This document shows, piece after piece, positions 53,996-62,751 of a stretch of DNA of 64,000 bases. Source of the stretch: Vagococcus silagei. Its GTDB lineage: Bacteria > Bacillota > Bacilli > Lactobacillales > Vagococcaceae. The notes beneath the pieces were generated by a model. That model was given only the letters and a program-made list of their open reading frames with translations. It had not been told where the DNA came from and made no database searches. The first letter of the stretch is position 1, and each line of letters begins with the position of its first letter. Location: the NCBI RefSeq assembly GCF_004795745.1, contig NZ_SDGV01000004.1, positions 186,001-250,000 on the forward strand, written 5' to 3'. The position numbers and the translations under genes were made by a program.

Positions 53996-54712
53996 ATGAC
54001 ATTTTCAACTCTTTTCATGACGTTTCTTGTTTATTCGATCATTGGCTGGATTTGGGAAAGCTTTTATTGTTCATTCAAAGTAAAACATTTTGTCTATAGG
54101 GGATTTTTACTAGGTCCGTATTGTCCAGTTTATGGCTGCGGCGTGGTCGCCGTTTTACTATTGGTACCAAAAGATGCCGGTACCTTACTTAATTTATATT
54201 TTAATATGGTGGTGATTGTCACCTTAATTGAATATACGACAAGCTGGCTCCTTGAAAAATTCTTCAAGATGAAATTATGGGACTACTCGGAAATGCCCCT
54301 TAATATTGGCGGACGTGTTGCCGTCCCTGTTTCACTCTTCTGGGGTGTAGGCTGCTTGTTCCTTGTTAAAGTAATTCAACCTGCGATTGGTGCAGCTATC
54401 CATGATTTTGATAGCTTTACCCGTGGTTTTGGTCCGATTATTCTCTTTCTAATCTTTGCGGTTGATTGCAGTACAACTTTAATCTTCACGCTAACCGCCA
54501 AAAAAGATGTCGAAGCAGCACTTGATTTCAGTGATCCTGAAAATGCAGCTGTCAAAGAATACCGCATTGAAAGTATCATTCAGAACTACGAACCACATAT
54601 CAGCCGTGATTCAGTTAAATCTTTTATTGAGAATAAAGAACGTAAATTACTTCATGATCGTAACTTAAATCGTTTAATGCACAATTTCCCTAACATGAAA
54701 TTTAAGAAATAG
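53996..54712 (+). CDS. PF06541-type putative ABC transporter permease-like membrane protein
   Basis: A 238-residue protein with about five membrane helices. GWIWESFYCSFKVKHFVYRGFLLGPYCPVYG is the family signature, seen here in two parts (GWIWESFY; GPYCPVYGCG), and WDYSEMPLNIGGRVAVPVS follows. The family is labelled putative ABC transporter on weak grounds; no ATPase gene is nearby. The C-terminal 50 residues are hydrophilic and helical. AAGGAGGTAAAAAAG precedes the ATG. The next gene follows by about 12 bp. Confidence 0.85.
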   Translation: MTFSTLFMTFLVYSIIGWIWESFYCSFKVKHFVYRGFLLGPYCPVYGCGVVAVLLLVPKDAGTLLNLYFNMVVIVTLIEYTTSWLLEKFFKMKLWDYSEMPLNIGGRVAVPVSLFWGVGCLFLVKVIQPAIGAAIHDFDSFTRGFGPIILFLIFAVDCSTTLIFTLTAKKDVEAALDFSDPENAAVKEYRIESIIQNYEPHISRDSVKSFIENKERKLLHDRNLNRLMHNFPNMKFKK

Positions 54713-54724
54713 AAAGAGGTTTTG

Positions 54725-55210
54725 ATGATGACAGACAAAAATTTACCAGAATTAATTAAAGCGTATCAAGAAGTTGTTTATCCTGAAAGTCCTGTTAGAG
54801 GTGCCTACTTTGAACTAATTCATTTTGTCAGAAAACTAAGTGCAGACTTTCCTAAGTTAACGACTGACTACAAAGCAGGTGGTGTTTCGCAAGGCTATAT
54901 GGATTATACTTATTTTCCTTTCCATAACGATGACTTACACAAACAAAAACTCCGCTATGGCATTGTACTCAATCATTACGAGATGCAGTTCGAATTATGG
55001 TTAATGGGGCAAAATGCTAAAGAACAACTGAAATATTGGGATCAGCTGAAAGATACGCCTTGGAACCAACATCTCACTGAGATGCCCATTTATTCTGTTT
55101 TAGAAGCTGTCATCGGCGCTGAACCAGATTTTACCGATCTAGATCAATTATCAACTGAAATTATTAAGCAAGCGTTACTCGAAGTTGATAAAATTAATCA
55201 ATATCTCTGA
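54725..55210 (+). CDS. Conserved hypothetical soluble protein, 161 residues
   Basis: A soluble protein with YPESPVRGAYFELIHFVRKL near the start, YKAGGVSQGYMDYTYFPFHN in the middle and a helical end. The aromatic-rich centre is like a conserved Firmicute family of unknown function that I cannot name with certainty. GAGG stands 5-8 bp before two consecutive ATG codons (54725 and 54728). It follows the PF06541 gene closely and is probably co-transcribed. Confidence 0.65.
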   Translation: MMTDKNLPELIKAYQEVVYPESPVRGAYFELIHFVRKLSADFPKLTTDYKAGGVSQGYMDYTYFPFHNDDLHKQKLRYGIVLNHYEMQFELWLMGQNAKEQLKYWDQLKDTPWNQHLTEMPIYSVLEAVIGAEPDFTDLDQLSTEIIKQALLEVDKINQYL

Positions 55211-55337
55211 AAAAATGCATCTCGACACAAAATAACTTAATCTATTTTGTAGCGAGATGTCTTTTGATTTAGTAAATTCCATCTACACTTTTTCACTTAT
55301 TTCTGGCATACTATACCTAAAGGAGTTGAACTTTACA

Positions 55338-55628
55338 ATGAAAAAAATAATGTTCGTCCCCCCACTTCTCACTAGTCTTGGTTTAGTCCTATTTATCTTT
55401 TTAAATCAAGCAAACGGTTATAAAAATCTAAGTATGGCCCAATGGATTTTAATCTTTAGTCTACTGATTATTAATATCCTTAGCAGTATTCTACTTGCAA
55501 AAGTGGGCGTTAATTTTGAACACCCTGAAAAAACACAAACCAAATCAATTCTTTATATTGGCACACTCACAGTGGTTGGCTTACTTTTACTAGCTCTCGT
55601 GCCCATCCTATTTGCAATGAACATATAA
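55338..55628 (+). CDS. Small membrane protein, 96 residues
   Basis: Three hydrophobic segments (IMFVPPLLTSLGLVLFIFL; WILIFSLLIINILSSILLA; LYIGTLTVVGLLLLALVPIL). The ATG at 55338 has AAGGAG 12 bp upstream; the longer upstream frame has no ribosome site and is not used. No recognised family. It ends at a convergent terminator. Confidence 0.55.
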   Translation: MKKIMFVPPLLTSLGLVLFIFLNQANGYKNLSMAQWILIFSLLIINILSSILLAKVGVNFEHPEKTQTKSILYIGTLTVVGLLLLALVPILFAMNI

Positions 55629-55668
55629 AAAAAGTGCGTAACCTTCAACAACCGGTTACACACTTTTT
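55629..55668. terminator. Bidirectional terminator before the CNNM gene end
   Basis: Arms AAAAAGTGCGTAACC and GGTTACACACTTTTT around a 10-base loop serve two convergent genes. Confidence 0.85.
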
Positions 55669-55673
55669 AATTT

Positions 55674-57080
55674 TTAGTTGTCACTTTTTTTCTTCAAAAG
55701 TAACTTACCATTTTCTTTTTCTAAATTGTCTTGTGGATATTTAGATTTACGATATTCTTCATCGTCTTCTTCAAAGATTTCATGAACTTCAAGTTTAATT
55801 TCTAATAAACGAGTGCCTTGTGCTTTGAAAGTTGTGAGCGTGATGTTCTCAACATCGATTGATAAATACTCATCATCTTCCGGAATAACACCCAAGGCCG
55901 TAATTAAGTAACCAGCCATTGTATCAACTTCATGCATCTCTAAACTAGTGTGGAAGGTTTCGTTAAAGTCATCAATTGACATTTTACCTTCGACAATATA
56001 TTCATTGTCACCAATTTTTGTATAAAGTTGTTCAACTGTTGTTTCATCCGACTCATCATCAATCTCACCAACAATTTCTTCTAATAAATCTTCAAAAGTC
56101 ACTAAGCCAACCACACCACCATATTCATCTAATAAAATCGCCATATGATGTTGTGTTTTCTTCAATTCTAGTAAAAGATCATCAATAAAAATTGTTTCGG
56201 GAACATATAATGGTTCATGTAAGACTTGTAATAAGTCTAAGTTTTCAAACCCAACGTCATGCGCGACTTTTAATAGATTTTTCGTGTGGATAATCCCAAT
56301 CACTTTATCTTTATCGTCGTCATAAACTGGAATCCTTGAAAAATTATTTCCTAAAATTTTGTTTAAATTATCTTCAACTGTATCATGAATATCAATCATG
56401 AAAGCTTCAGTACGAGGAACCATTACTTCACGAGCTAAAGTCGTATCAAGATCAAAAATTCCTTGCACCATCTCAAGTTCATCTGTATCAAGAACCCCTT
56501 CGTTTGTTAACATATACGCCATTTCTTCACGCGTCATTTTATCACTTTCATCGTCAAACGTCATCGGCGTAATGCGACTTAAAAGGTTTGTCGAACTTGA
56601 TAATAACCAAACAAAAGGTTTCATGATGACACCTAGTGCAGAGATAGGACCCATTACAAACTTGGCTACCTCTTCTGATTTGTTCAAGGCAATTCGTTTT
56701 GGATATAACTCACCAAAAACAATTGAAATATACGTCAGTAAAATTAAAATAATAATTTGTGAGACTTGCATCGCCCACGCTCGATTTCCAAATAATGGCG
56801 CTAAAGCTTTTGCAAATGAGTTCGCAAGAGATGCACCAGATAAAATCGTAACTAATGTTATTCCTACCTGAATGGTTGATAGGAAGTTTCCTGAGTTATT
56901 GACTAATCTTAACAATTTGATTGACGCTTTGTCTCCTTCAGCAGCTTTCGACTCTAATCGATTTCGGTTTACCGAAACCACCGCCATCTCTGCCGCTGCA
57001 AAAAAGGCATTTAATAACGTTAAAACCACCAAAATAATAATATTAATCCACAAGGACTGACTCTCAGGGTCAGCGTTCAT
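55674..57080 (-). CDS. CNNM/CBS-domain transporter (HlyC/CorC family)
   Basis: A 468-residue protein. The N-terminal CNNM domain has three to four membrane helices with LLNAFFAAAEMAVVSVNRNRLE and FGELYPKRIALNKSEEVA. A tandem CBS pair follows (DTTLAREVMVPRTEAFMIDI; RIPVYDDDKDKVIGIIHTKNLL; GGVVGLVTFEDLLEEIVGEI), and a C-terminal CorC_HlyC domain ends the protein. It probably exports Mg or Co, not a haemolysin. GGAGAGAATAGCTT precedes the ATG. Length and order are standard. Confidence 0.94.
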   Translation of the reverse strand: MNADPESQSLWINIIILVVLTLLNAFFAAAEMAVVSVNRNRLESKAAEGDKASIKLLRLVNNSGNFLSTIQVGITLVTILSGASLANSFAKALAPLFGNRAWAMQVSQIIILILLTYISIVFGELYPKRIALNKSEEVAKFVMGPISALGVIMKPFVWLLSSSTNLLSRITPMTFDDESDKMTREEMAYMLTNEGVLDTDELEMVQGIFDLDTTLAREVMVPRTEAFMIDIHDTVEDNLNKILGNNFSRIPVYDDDKDKVIGIIHTKNLLKVAHDVGFENLDLLQVLHEPLYVPETIFIDDLLLELKKTQHHMAILLDEYGGVVGLVTFEDLLEEIVGEIDDESDETTVEQLYTKIGDNEYIVEGKMSIDDFNETFHTSLEMHEVDTMAGYLITALGVIPEDDEYLSIDVENITLTTFKAQGTRLLEIKLEVHEIFEEDDEEYRKSKYPQDNLEKENGKLLLKKKSDN

Positions 57081-57187
57081 AAGCTATTCTCTCCTTACAT
57101 AAATAAAAACATATTCAATAATTCACTAAAAATCGTATCATAGATAACGATAATAAGCAATAAAACGAAGCTTTTTTATAGGCTTTT

Positions 57188-58333
57188 TTAAGCCTCTTTT
57201 TCAACTTGATTTTCAGGGCTATCTACCGCTCTTTCAGCCTCTTTTTTGGCACTCTTATTCAATTTAACAATGTCATAAACATGCACAAAAATTGTCTTAC
57301 AAACTGCGTAGAATGGCACACCTAAAATCATACCTAAAAGACCAGCAATATTTCCAGCCACTAACAAAATAATAATGATTGTTAATGGGTGAATATCTAA
57401 GCTCTTACCAATTACATTTGGATAGACAATATTGCCATCAATTTGTTGGACAATTAACACAACCACACAAGCGGCAACAGCTTTCCAAGGATCAGTAAAA
57501 ATAGTCACTAACAATGCGGGTGCTAAACCAATATATGGTCCGATATACGGAATCATATTTGTCGCTCCTGCAATTACACCAAATAGAAAAGCATAATCAA
57601 CACCAATTAACATGTAACCAAGAAAAGTAAAGAACCCAACAAATAAACACTCAATCATTTGACCACTTATATATTTTGAAATAGTATGACTCATTTTACC
57701 TAATAAATCTTCAATTTCATCTTTATGTTTTTCAGGGAAATATGGTTTGATTGTTGGTAAAAATTTGTGGCCGTCTTTTAACATATAAAACAGCATAAAT
57801 GGCACCGTAATGACTAACATCACAATTCCCGCCACTGATGACACAATTGAACCAATACTTGTTGAAAGACCTGATAATGTTGATTTAAAAATGCCACCAA
57901 ATGACAAACCAACTTTATCCATATACTCTTCAATCTTAATATCTTTGACATAAGGGTGATGCGCTAATTGATCCACCCATTGTTCTACAACTTTAATCGT
58001 TGAAGGCATTTTTTTCATTAAAGCCGTAATCTGCGTAATTAAATTCGGAATAATACTCATAAAAATGAAGACAAACGCTCCAATGATGAGTAAAAAGACT
58101 AAGGCAACAGCTAAATTTTTCTTAACACCTTTTTTCTCCAAAAATAAGACCATTGGATTTGTTAAATAATATAAAAATCCTGAGATTAAAATTGGAGCAA
58201 AAAGCGTTGTAAACATTGCAACAATTGGATGGAAAAGAAAATTAATTTTCATCCCCACTAAAATTAAAGTTGCGATAATTAGTAACTCTAATGACCAAAA
58301 CATTAACTTTGATTCTTTAATTCGATTAAACAT
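57188..58333 (-). CDS. AI-2E (PerM)-family membrane transporter
   Basis: A 381-residue protein with about eight membrane helices. The family plan is clear: N-terminal helix pair (LMFWSLELLIIATLILVGM), a soluble mid-domain (ALMKKMPSTIKVVEQWVDQL), then the C-terminal GATNMIPYIGPYIGLAPAL and QQIDGNIVYPNVIGKSLDIHPL signatures. Members export small molecules or ions; the autoinducer-2 link is not general. The tail is Lys/Glu-rich. GAGG stands before the ATG. Confidence 0.94.
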   Translation of the reverse strand: MFNRIKESKLMFWSLELLIIATLILVGMKINFLFHPIVAMFTTLFAPILISGFLYYLTNPMVLFLEKKGVKKNLAVALVFLLIIGAFVFIFMSIIPNLITQITALMKKMPSTIKVVEQWVDQLAHHPYVKDIKIEEYMDKVGLSFGGIFKSTLSGLSTSIGSIVSSVAGIVMLVITVPFMLFYMLKDGHKFLPTIKPYFPEKHKDEIEDLLGKMSHTISKYISGQMIECLFVGFFTFLGYMLIGVDYAFLFGVIAGATNMIPYIGPYIGLAPALLVTIFTDPWKAVAACVVVLIVQQIDGNIVYPNVIGKSLDIHPLTIIIILLVAGNIAGLLGMILGVPFYAVCKTIFVHVYDIVKLNKSAKKEAERAVDSPENQVEKEA

Positions 58334-58461
58334 AGGGTAACTCCTCGCTATTTATTATCTATAGTTTAAAATGATGAACACTTTTTCACTTCATGGTAAG
58401 ATATAGTATAATATAAAACGTTAAAGATTGCTTACTTTTTTGTTACTGGAGGAAAAAAAAT

Positions 58462-58914
58462 ATGTGTACATTTAAAACAACAACCGATTTGGATAGCCAA
58501 ACTTATAAAGATTCACTAGGCATCCGAATGAAAGTCTTTTTAGGTGAACAAAATGTGCCAATTGAAGTGGAAATTGCCGATGAAGAAATTTGTCTTCATG
58601 TGGTTTTATATACGAAGCAAGATAACAGTGATACCGACATTCCCATGGCAACTGCTCGCCTTTATCCATATGATGAAGAAACACTCAAAGTCCAACGCGT
58701 TGCTGTTCTCGAAGATGGTCGTGGTAAAGGTCTGGGCGACAAAATGATGCGTTACCTTGAAGACTTTGCGAGAGAAGAAGGTGCCGCTAAATTAATCTTA
58801 GGTGCCCAAACACACGCTCTTGCATTTTATCAAAAATTAGGTTACGAATCCTATGATGAACGCTATCTAGAAGCAGGTATTGAGCATCAAAACATGCAAA
58901 AAGTATTAAATTAA
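58462..58914 (+). CDS. GNAT acetyltransferase
   Basis: A 150-residue GNAT protein. The N-terminal RMKVFLGEQNVPIEVEI, the strand VQRVAVLEDGRGKGLGDKMM with its acetyl-CoA loop, and LGAQTHALAFYQKLGYE near the C-terminus match YjcF/ElaA-type GNATs. The substrate is unknown. GGAGG lies 9-10 bp before the ATG. It diverges from the AI-2E gene and ends at a convergent terminator. Confidence 0.92.
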   Translation: MCTFKTTTDLDSQTYKDSLGIRMKVFLGEQNVPIEVEIADEEICLHVVLYTKQDNSDTDIPMATARLYPYDEETLKVQRVAVLEDGRGKGLGDKMMRYLEDFAREEGAAKLILGAQTHALAFYQKLGYESYDERYLEAGIEHQNMQKVLN

Positions 58915-58920
58915 AAAAAT

Positions 58921-58957
58921 TAAGAGTCAGCTGGTAATTTAGTCAGCTGGCTCTTAT
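58921..58957. terminator. Bidirectional terminator between the GNAT and DUF402 genes
   Basis: Arms TAAGAGTCAGCTG and CAGCTGGCTCTTA, nearly perfect, with A and T runs on both sides. Confidence 0.85.
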
Positions 58958-58980
58958 TTATGTTGCAAGATAAGCACTTG

Positions 58981-59514
58981 CTATCGTTTGGATAATTGCT
59001 GGTATCGTTCGTACCATGTTTCAACATACTCATCAGAGAAAGGTCCCTTACCTTCATTGATCCAACTCACCAATGTTTTCACATTTTCTTTTAAAATCAA
59101 ATCAATTTCACTTGGATATTGCATTAATTTACGGTGATCTTCATACTCGTCAACGTCTAATAAACGTTTCTCGCCATCCGGAAATACTTTAATATCCAAA
59201 TCATAATCAATATACTTCAACGCTTCTTCATCTAAAACAAACGGTGAAGCCAGATTACAGTAATACGACACTCCTTTCTCCCGAATCATCGCAATTATAT
59301 TGAACCAATATTTTGTATGGAAATACAAAACAGCGGGTTCGCGTGTCACCCAACGTCTGCCATCAGACTCTGTTACGAGTGTGTGATCATTCATCCCAAT
59401 AATTGAACACTCGCTTGTCTTCAAGACCATTGTGTCACGCCACGTTCGATGCAAACTGCCATCATGCTTGTAGCTTTGGATTGTTATAAACTCTCCTTCT
59501 TTTGGTACACGCAT
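58981..59514 (-). CDS. DUF402 nucleoside tri/diphosphate phosphatase (Ntdp-like)
   Basis: A 177-residue DUF402 protein. The opening [20 protein letters not shown], the [11 protein letters not shown] segment, [12 protein letters not shown] and the metal-site run [12 protein letters not shown] with [10 protein letters not shown] are those of the YgaC/Ntdp family, which hydrolyses nucleoside di- and triphosphates. The ATG at 59514 gives the family's usual length and start; the longer frame to 59544 is open but unnecessary. It lies on the same strand as mutY, but 98 bp apart. Confidence 0.9.
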   Translation of the reverse strand: MRVPKEGEFITIQSYKHDGSLHRTWRDTMVLKTSECSIIGMNDHTLVTESDGRRWVTREPAVLYFHTKYWFNIIAMIREKGVSYYCNLASPFVLDEEALKYIDYDLDIKVFPDGEKRLLDVDEYEDHRKLMQYPSEIDLILKENVKTLVSWINEGKGPFSDEYVETWYERYQQLSKR

Positions 59515-59611
59515 TTCTACCCTACTTTCCTTGGCTTGGGCCAAAATTTTAGGGTGCTCTTATACACCGACATCAGAAATATTATATCACAAAAAAAATC
59601 GTTGGGGCATC

Positions 59612-60781
59612 TTAATCGCTTTTTTCGTTCATAATTTGTATCATTTTTTGTTGCGCTTTTGGAAAACTCAAACTTTGATGTTCTTCAATCGGTAGAAAAC
59701 GTTCATCTGACGCTAATTCTTGTTTGAAATCTGGCTTTAAACGACCGTAACAAATTAAAAGGTGCCACTTCAAATGCGTAAATAAGTGTGTTACTTCACC
59801 CAACGGTTGTGTTTGCCATATGATTTGTTGTTCAATCTCAGTCAATTTCTCTAGCAAATCATCCTCAGAAGATTCTGCCACTAATAACTCTGGAGAAATT
59901 AATTGTTCTTGATAATGACGCCAATTTTTAAGATAAGTTTCATACTCTTTCTTAGTCACTTCAACTAAAGGAAAAGTCCACATTTTTCTTAGTAACCCCT
60001 CATCAGGACGTTGTTTAAAGTAATACTCATGCTGCTTATTTTCCATCGCAAGGGCTAAATAATATTTTGGTACCGCCTTTTGCTTTTTCGACTTAACTGG
60101 ATAATCAAGCATCGTTCCCTTTTGATAACTTTCACAATACTTTTGAAGTGGGCATTCCTCACACTTAGGTGCTTTAGGGGTACAAACCGTTGCACCTAAA
60201 TCCATCAAGGCCTGATTGAAATCTCCTGGTCGCTCCGAAGACATTGTTGCACGTACTTTTGCATCAAATACTTTCCGTGACTTTGGTTTGGCGATATCGT
60301 CAGACAAACAATACAGACGACTATAAACACGCATCACATTGCCGTCAATTGCCGGTTCGACCCTGTTAAAAGAGATACTTGCAATAGCCCCGCCTGTATA
60401 AGGTCCAATACCTTTCAACGTGAGAATATCAGTTAAATCAGATGACATTTCGCCATTAAACTCAGTCATTATTTGTTGGGCCGCAATTTGCATATTACGA
60501 ACACGTGAATAATAACCTAACCCTTCCCAAGCTTTTAAAATTCTTGCTTCAGGTGCTTCTGCTAAATCTTTAATTGTCGGAAACCAATCAAGAAAACGTA
60601 AGAAATATGGAATAACCGTCACAACTTGAGTTTGTTGTAACATGATTTCAGAGACCCAGACACGATAAGGATCAGTGTTCTCGCGCCAAGGCAGCAGACG
60701 TTTTTCTTCGTCATACCATATAACTAAGTCTTGAGCGAGAGTACGATTACTCTCTTCATCCCACACCGTCCTACTCTTCAT
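59612..60781 (-). CDS. mutY: A/G-specific adenine glycosylase MutY
   Basis: A 389-residue DNA repair glycosylase that removes A opposite 8-oxoG. The catalytic Glu is in WVSEIMLQQTQV, the helix-hairpin-helix is LKGIGPYTGGAIAS with the catalytic Asp in AIDGNVMRVYSR, and the four-Cys iron-sulphur site is C-TPKAPK-C-EE-C-PLQKY-C. A NUDIX-like C-terminal domain follows. The ATG at 60781 has GGAG upstream and overlaps the end of recX by 11 bp, so the two are co-translated. Confidence 0.96.
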   Translation of the reverse strand: MKSRTVWDEESNRTLAQDLVIWYDEEKRLLPWRENTDPYRVWVSEIMLQQTQVVTVIPYFLRFLDWFPTIKDLAEAPEARILKAWEGLGYYSRVRNMQIAAQQIMTEFNGEMSSDLTDILTLKGIGPYTGGAIASISFNRVEPAIDGNVMRVYSRLYCLSDDIAKPKSRKVFDAKVRATMSSERPGDFNQALMDLGATVCTPKAPKCEECPLQKYCESYQKGTMLDYPVKSKKQKAVPKYYLALAMENKQHEYYFKQRPDEGLLRKMWTFPLVEVTKKEYETYLKNWRHYQEQLISPELLVAESSEDDLLEKLTEIEQQIIWQTQPLGEVTHLFTHLKWHLLICYGRLKPDFKQELASDERFLPIEEHQSLSFPKAQQKMIQIMNEKSD

Positions 60782-61577
60782 CCGGCAACTCCGCTTCTTT
60801 TTCACTAATAAAAAGACTAATATCGTCATAGTTAAAGCCTTTACCCATGAGAGAAGTAATCACTTTTTGTTTACGTTTAAAAGGCTCAAGTTTTTTATGG
60901 CGTTCCCAAAGTTTGGTTCCTAATTGGGCTAGCAGTTCCGTCTCTGTCTCTTGATCTTTTTCCAAAGCTAATTCTTCCATCACAATATTAATGACATCAC
61001 CCGAAAATCCTTTTGTTTGCAAATGTTGTCGCACTTTATTTTTAGTTTCCTTAAAACTTTTCTTTTGATATTTACGTAAAGCTTTCTGTGCGGTTGCCAT
61101 TGCAATTTTTTCTTCCGAATCATCAGTAAATTGATCTAAAGCAATCGCAATATTCTCATCACTAATCCCTTTTTTCTTTAAATTTTGTTTAATGACAAAA
61201 GGACCTTTATCTGACGTTTTAATAATTGTACGCACATAGCTATCAGCAAACACACGATCATTGACCAACTCTAAATCTTTAAGTCGTCCAATAATGTGAT
61301 GAATACCCTCAGGTGCAACTTCTTTTTTCTTCAGGTAATCAACTAATTCTTTTTCCGAACGCAATTGATAACTCAAATAATTTAAAACTTGTTGATATGC
61401 TTGATCTAGCATGGCTTCTTTTTCAATTTTACGTAACACGTCACCATCAATTTCTTCACCTTTTAATAAACGATATTTCACCAAGGTATCTTCAGAAACT
61501 TGATAGGTTTTACCAGATTTGGTTAATACTTCATAACTTGTCCCTTTATTTTTCTTGATACTCACGATAATTTCCAT
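60771..61577 (-). CDS. recX: RecX-family regulator of RecA
   Basis: A 268-residue RecX, longer than the E. coli form but usual for Firmicutes. The three-helix repeats are visible: QVLNYLSYQLRSEKELVDYL, RTIIKTSDKGPFVIKQNLKKKG-like segments (DKGPFVIKQNLKKKGIS) and VRQHLQTKGFSGDVINIV. It inhibits or modulates RecA filaments. The ATG at 61577 has GAGG 9 bp upstream, giving MEIIVSIKKNKG. It forms an operon with mutY and lies 53 bp downstream of the ComK-like gene on the same strand. Confidence 0.93.
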   Translation of the reverse strand: MEIIVSIKKNKGTSYEVLTKSGKTYQVSEDTLVKYRLLKGEEIDGDVLRKIEKEAMLDQAYQQVLNYLSYQLRSEKELVDYLKKKEVAPEGIHHIIGRLKDLELVNDRVFADSYVRTIIKTSDKGPFVIKQNLKKKGISDENIAIALDQFTDDSEEKIAMATAQKALRKYQKKSFKETKNKVRQHLQTKGFSGDVINIVMEELALEKDQETETELLAQLGTKLWERHKKLEPFKRKQKVITSLMGKGFNYDDISLFISEKEAELPDEE

Positions 61578-61630
61578 CGATTTCACCCTCTATTTAAACT
61601 AAATCTAACTATATCATAACTTAGTTAAGC

Positions 61631-62428
61631 TCACGATGAAAAAGATTCATCTACTAAGAATTCTTCATATTCTAAAACACTCTCAACTAATTTCATCTCT
61701 TTAAACATTTCGTAGGAAGAAGCACGATAACGATATAGGTAGTAAACCTTGAGATTATAATGTTTGCATGCTGCCTTGTGAACATCAGTCAATAAACGAC
61801 AATAAGAACCTGTCCAATCCTTCATAAACGTCAAACTAAGACTATCTTGATCCAATAACGACTCATGTTGATGAAAAATACAATCATATTCAACTGCATT
61901 CGCAACATTTACTTTAATCGTTCGATAGGTGATCGGTATTATGATTTCTAATCCATTATGAAAGGTTAACAAAGCCGATTCAGCCCCACAAGAACATCGT
62001 GTTAAATTATCGAGATAAGTTAAACCAACCATCGATGTATTTCTTCGAGCAGAGCCAGAGAGTTTCATCAACAAACAATCATGATTGATAAAAGGAAATT
62101 TATTTTTTTTAACTTTCATAACAGCACAGATTGATTCCTTAATTGCCTTTTGAGATGTCTTGGTTTGTTGTTCAAAATCAGCCAATAATTCTTGACTGGT
62201 ACGTGTTGTACGAACTGGTAAATCATACGCGTCTAGAATTAATGTCTGGCACTCGTAATCTTTTTCGTCAGACAAATCGCAAACGAACTGCGTGGTTTTT
62301 GCTAATTTGGCACCCTGAACAAAGATTGAACAATCATAAAGTTGCCGCACATCATTTACATTGACTGGTTGTCCTTCAATAATTGCTTGATACTTTTCAA
62401 TTTTAGTTACACATTTTAAGCTCTTCAT
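61631..62428 (-). CDS. ComK-like competence transcription factor
   Basis: A 265-residue soluble protein that resembles ComK by pattern. In the ComK core, FLFPTLSS / TEVTFSNGKTMELPISYNS align with FPFINHDCLLMKLSGSARR / ALLTFHNGLEIIIPITYRT here at the same spacing. The N-terminal part (QPVNVNDVRQLYDCSIFV) and C-terminal part are longer than in Bacillus, and a CSC motif (TRCSCGAES) is extra. ComK binds AT boxes in DNA-uptake promoters. The assignment is by remembered consensus and should be held at medium confidence. GGAGGAG lies 6 bp before the ATG. It diverges from a ComX-like sigma gene. Confidence 0.6.
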   Translation of the reverse strand: MKSLKCVTKIEKYQAIIEGQPVNVNDVRQLYDCSIFVQGAKLAKTTQFVCDLSDEKDYECQTLILDAYDLPVRTTRTSQELLADFEQQTKTSQKAIKESICAVMKVKKNKFPFINHDCLLMKLSGSARRNTSMVGLTYLDNLTRCSCGAESALLTFHNGLEIIIPITYRTIKVNVANAVEYDCIFHQHESLLDQDSLSLTFMKDWTGSYCRLLTDVHKAACKHYNLKVYYLYRYRASSYEMFKEMKLVESVLEYEEFLVDESFSS

Positions 62429-62751
62429 CTGTACTCCTCCATTATCATACGTATTTTTTCTTTCTTAATTGGCAAAAAAACAACATACTTAATTAACAAA
62501 ATAATAAAAGTGTGTCCCTCCTGTCCATATATATTTAATTCAAAGGCATATTACTTAAATACGTTCAAAAATAACCTTTGTTTTTCAATAATAGTATAAC
62601 ATTAACCAAACAAGATATAAAGCGCTTACCCGGAAATAAACTTGCAAGTTTCAACACTTATATGCAAGTTTTGAATTAGTAAAAAAACATTAATATTACT
62701 ACAATGATTCCAAGTTAGCTAACTAAAATAAAATTTAGGAGAGACACAGAC
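62429..62751. promoter_or_regulatory. Divergent control region between the ComK-like and sigma-factor genes
   Basis: The 323-bp region carries no gene. Sigma side (plus strand): a -35 TTGAAT (62671-62676) and -10 TATTAC (62694-62699) with 17 bp between them. The perfect palindrome AAACTTGCAAGTTT is at 62638-62651, and its half TGCAAGTTT repeats at 62663-62671, 20 bp further on and touching the -35. A cre-like ATAAAGCGCTTACC is at 62617-62630. On the minus strand an AGGAGGG ribosome-like site near 62510-62516 stands in the ComK-side leader without a normal start codon after it. Confidence 0.55.

Noticed and set aside
56398-56871. A 157-codon plus-strand ORF opposite the CNNM/CBS gene
   Set aside because: Antisense shadow of a well-supported gene, with no ribosome site.
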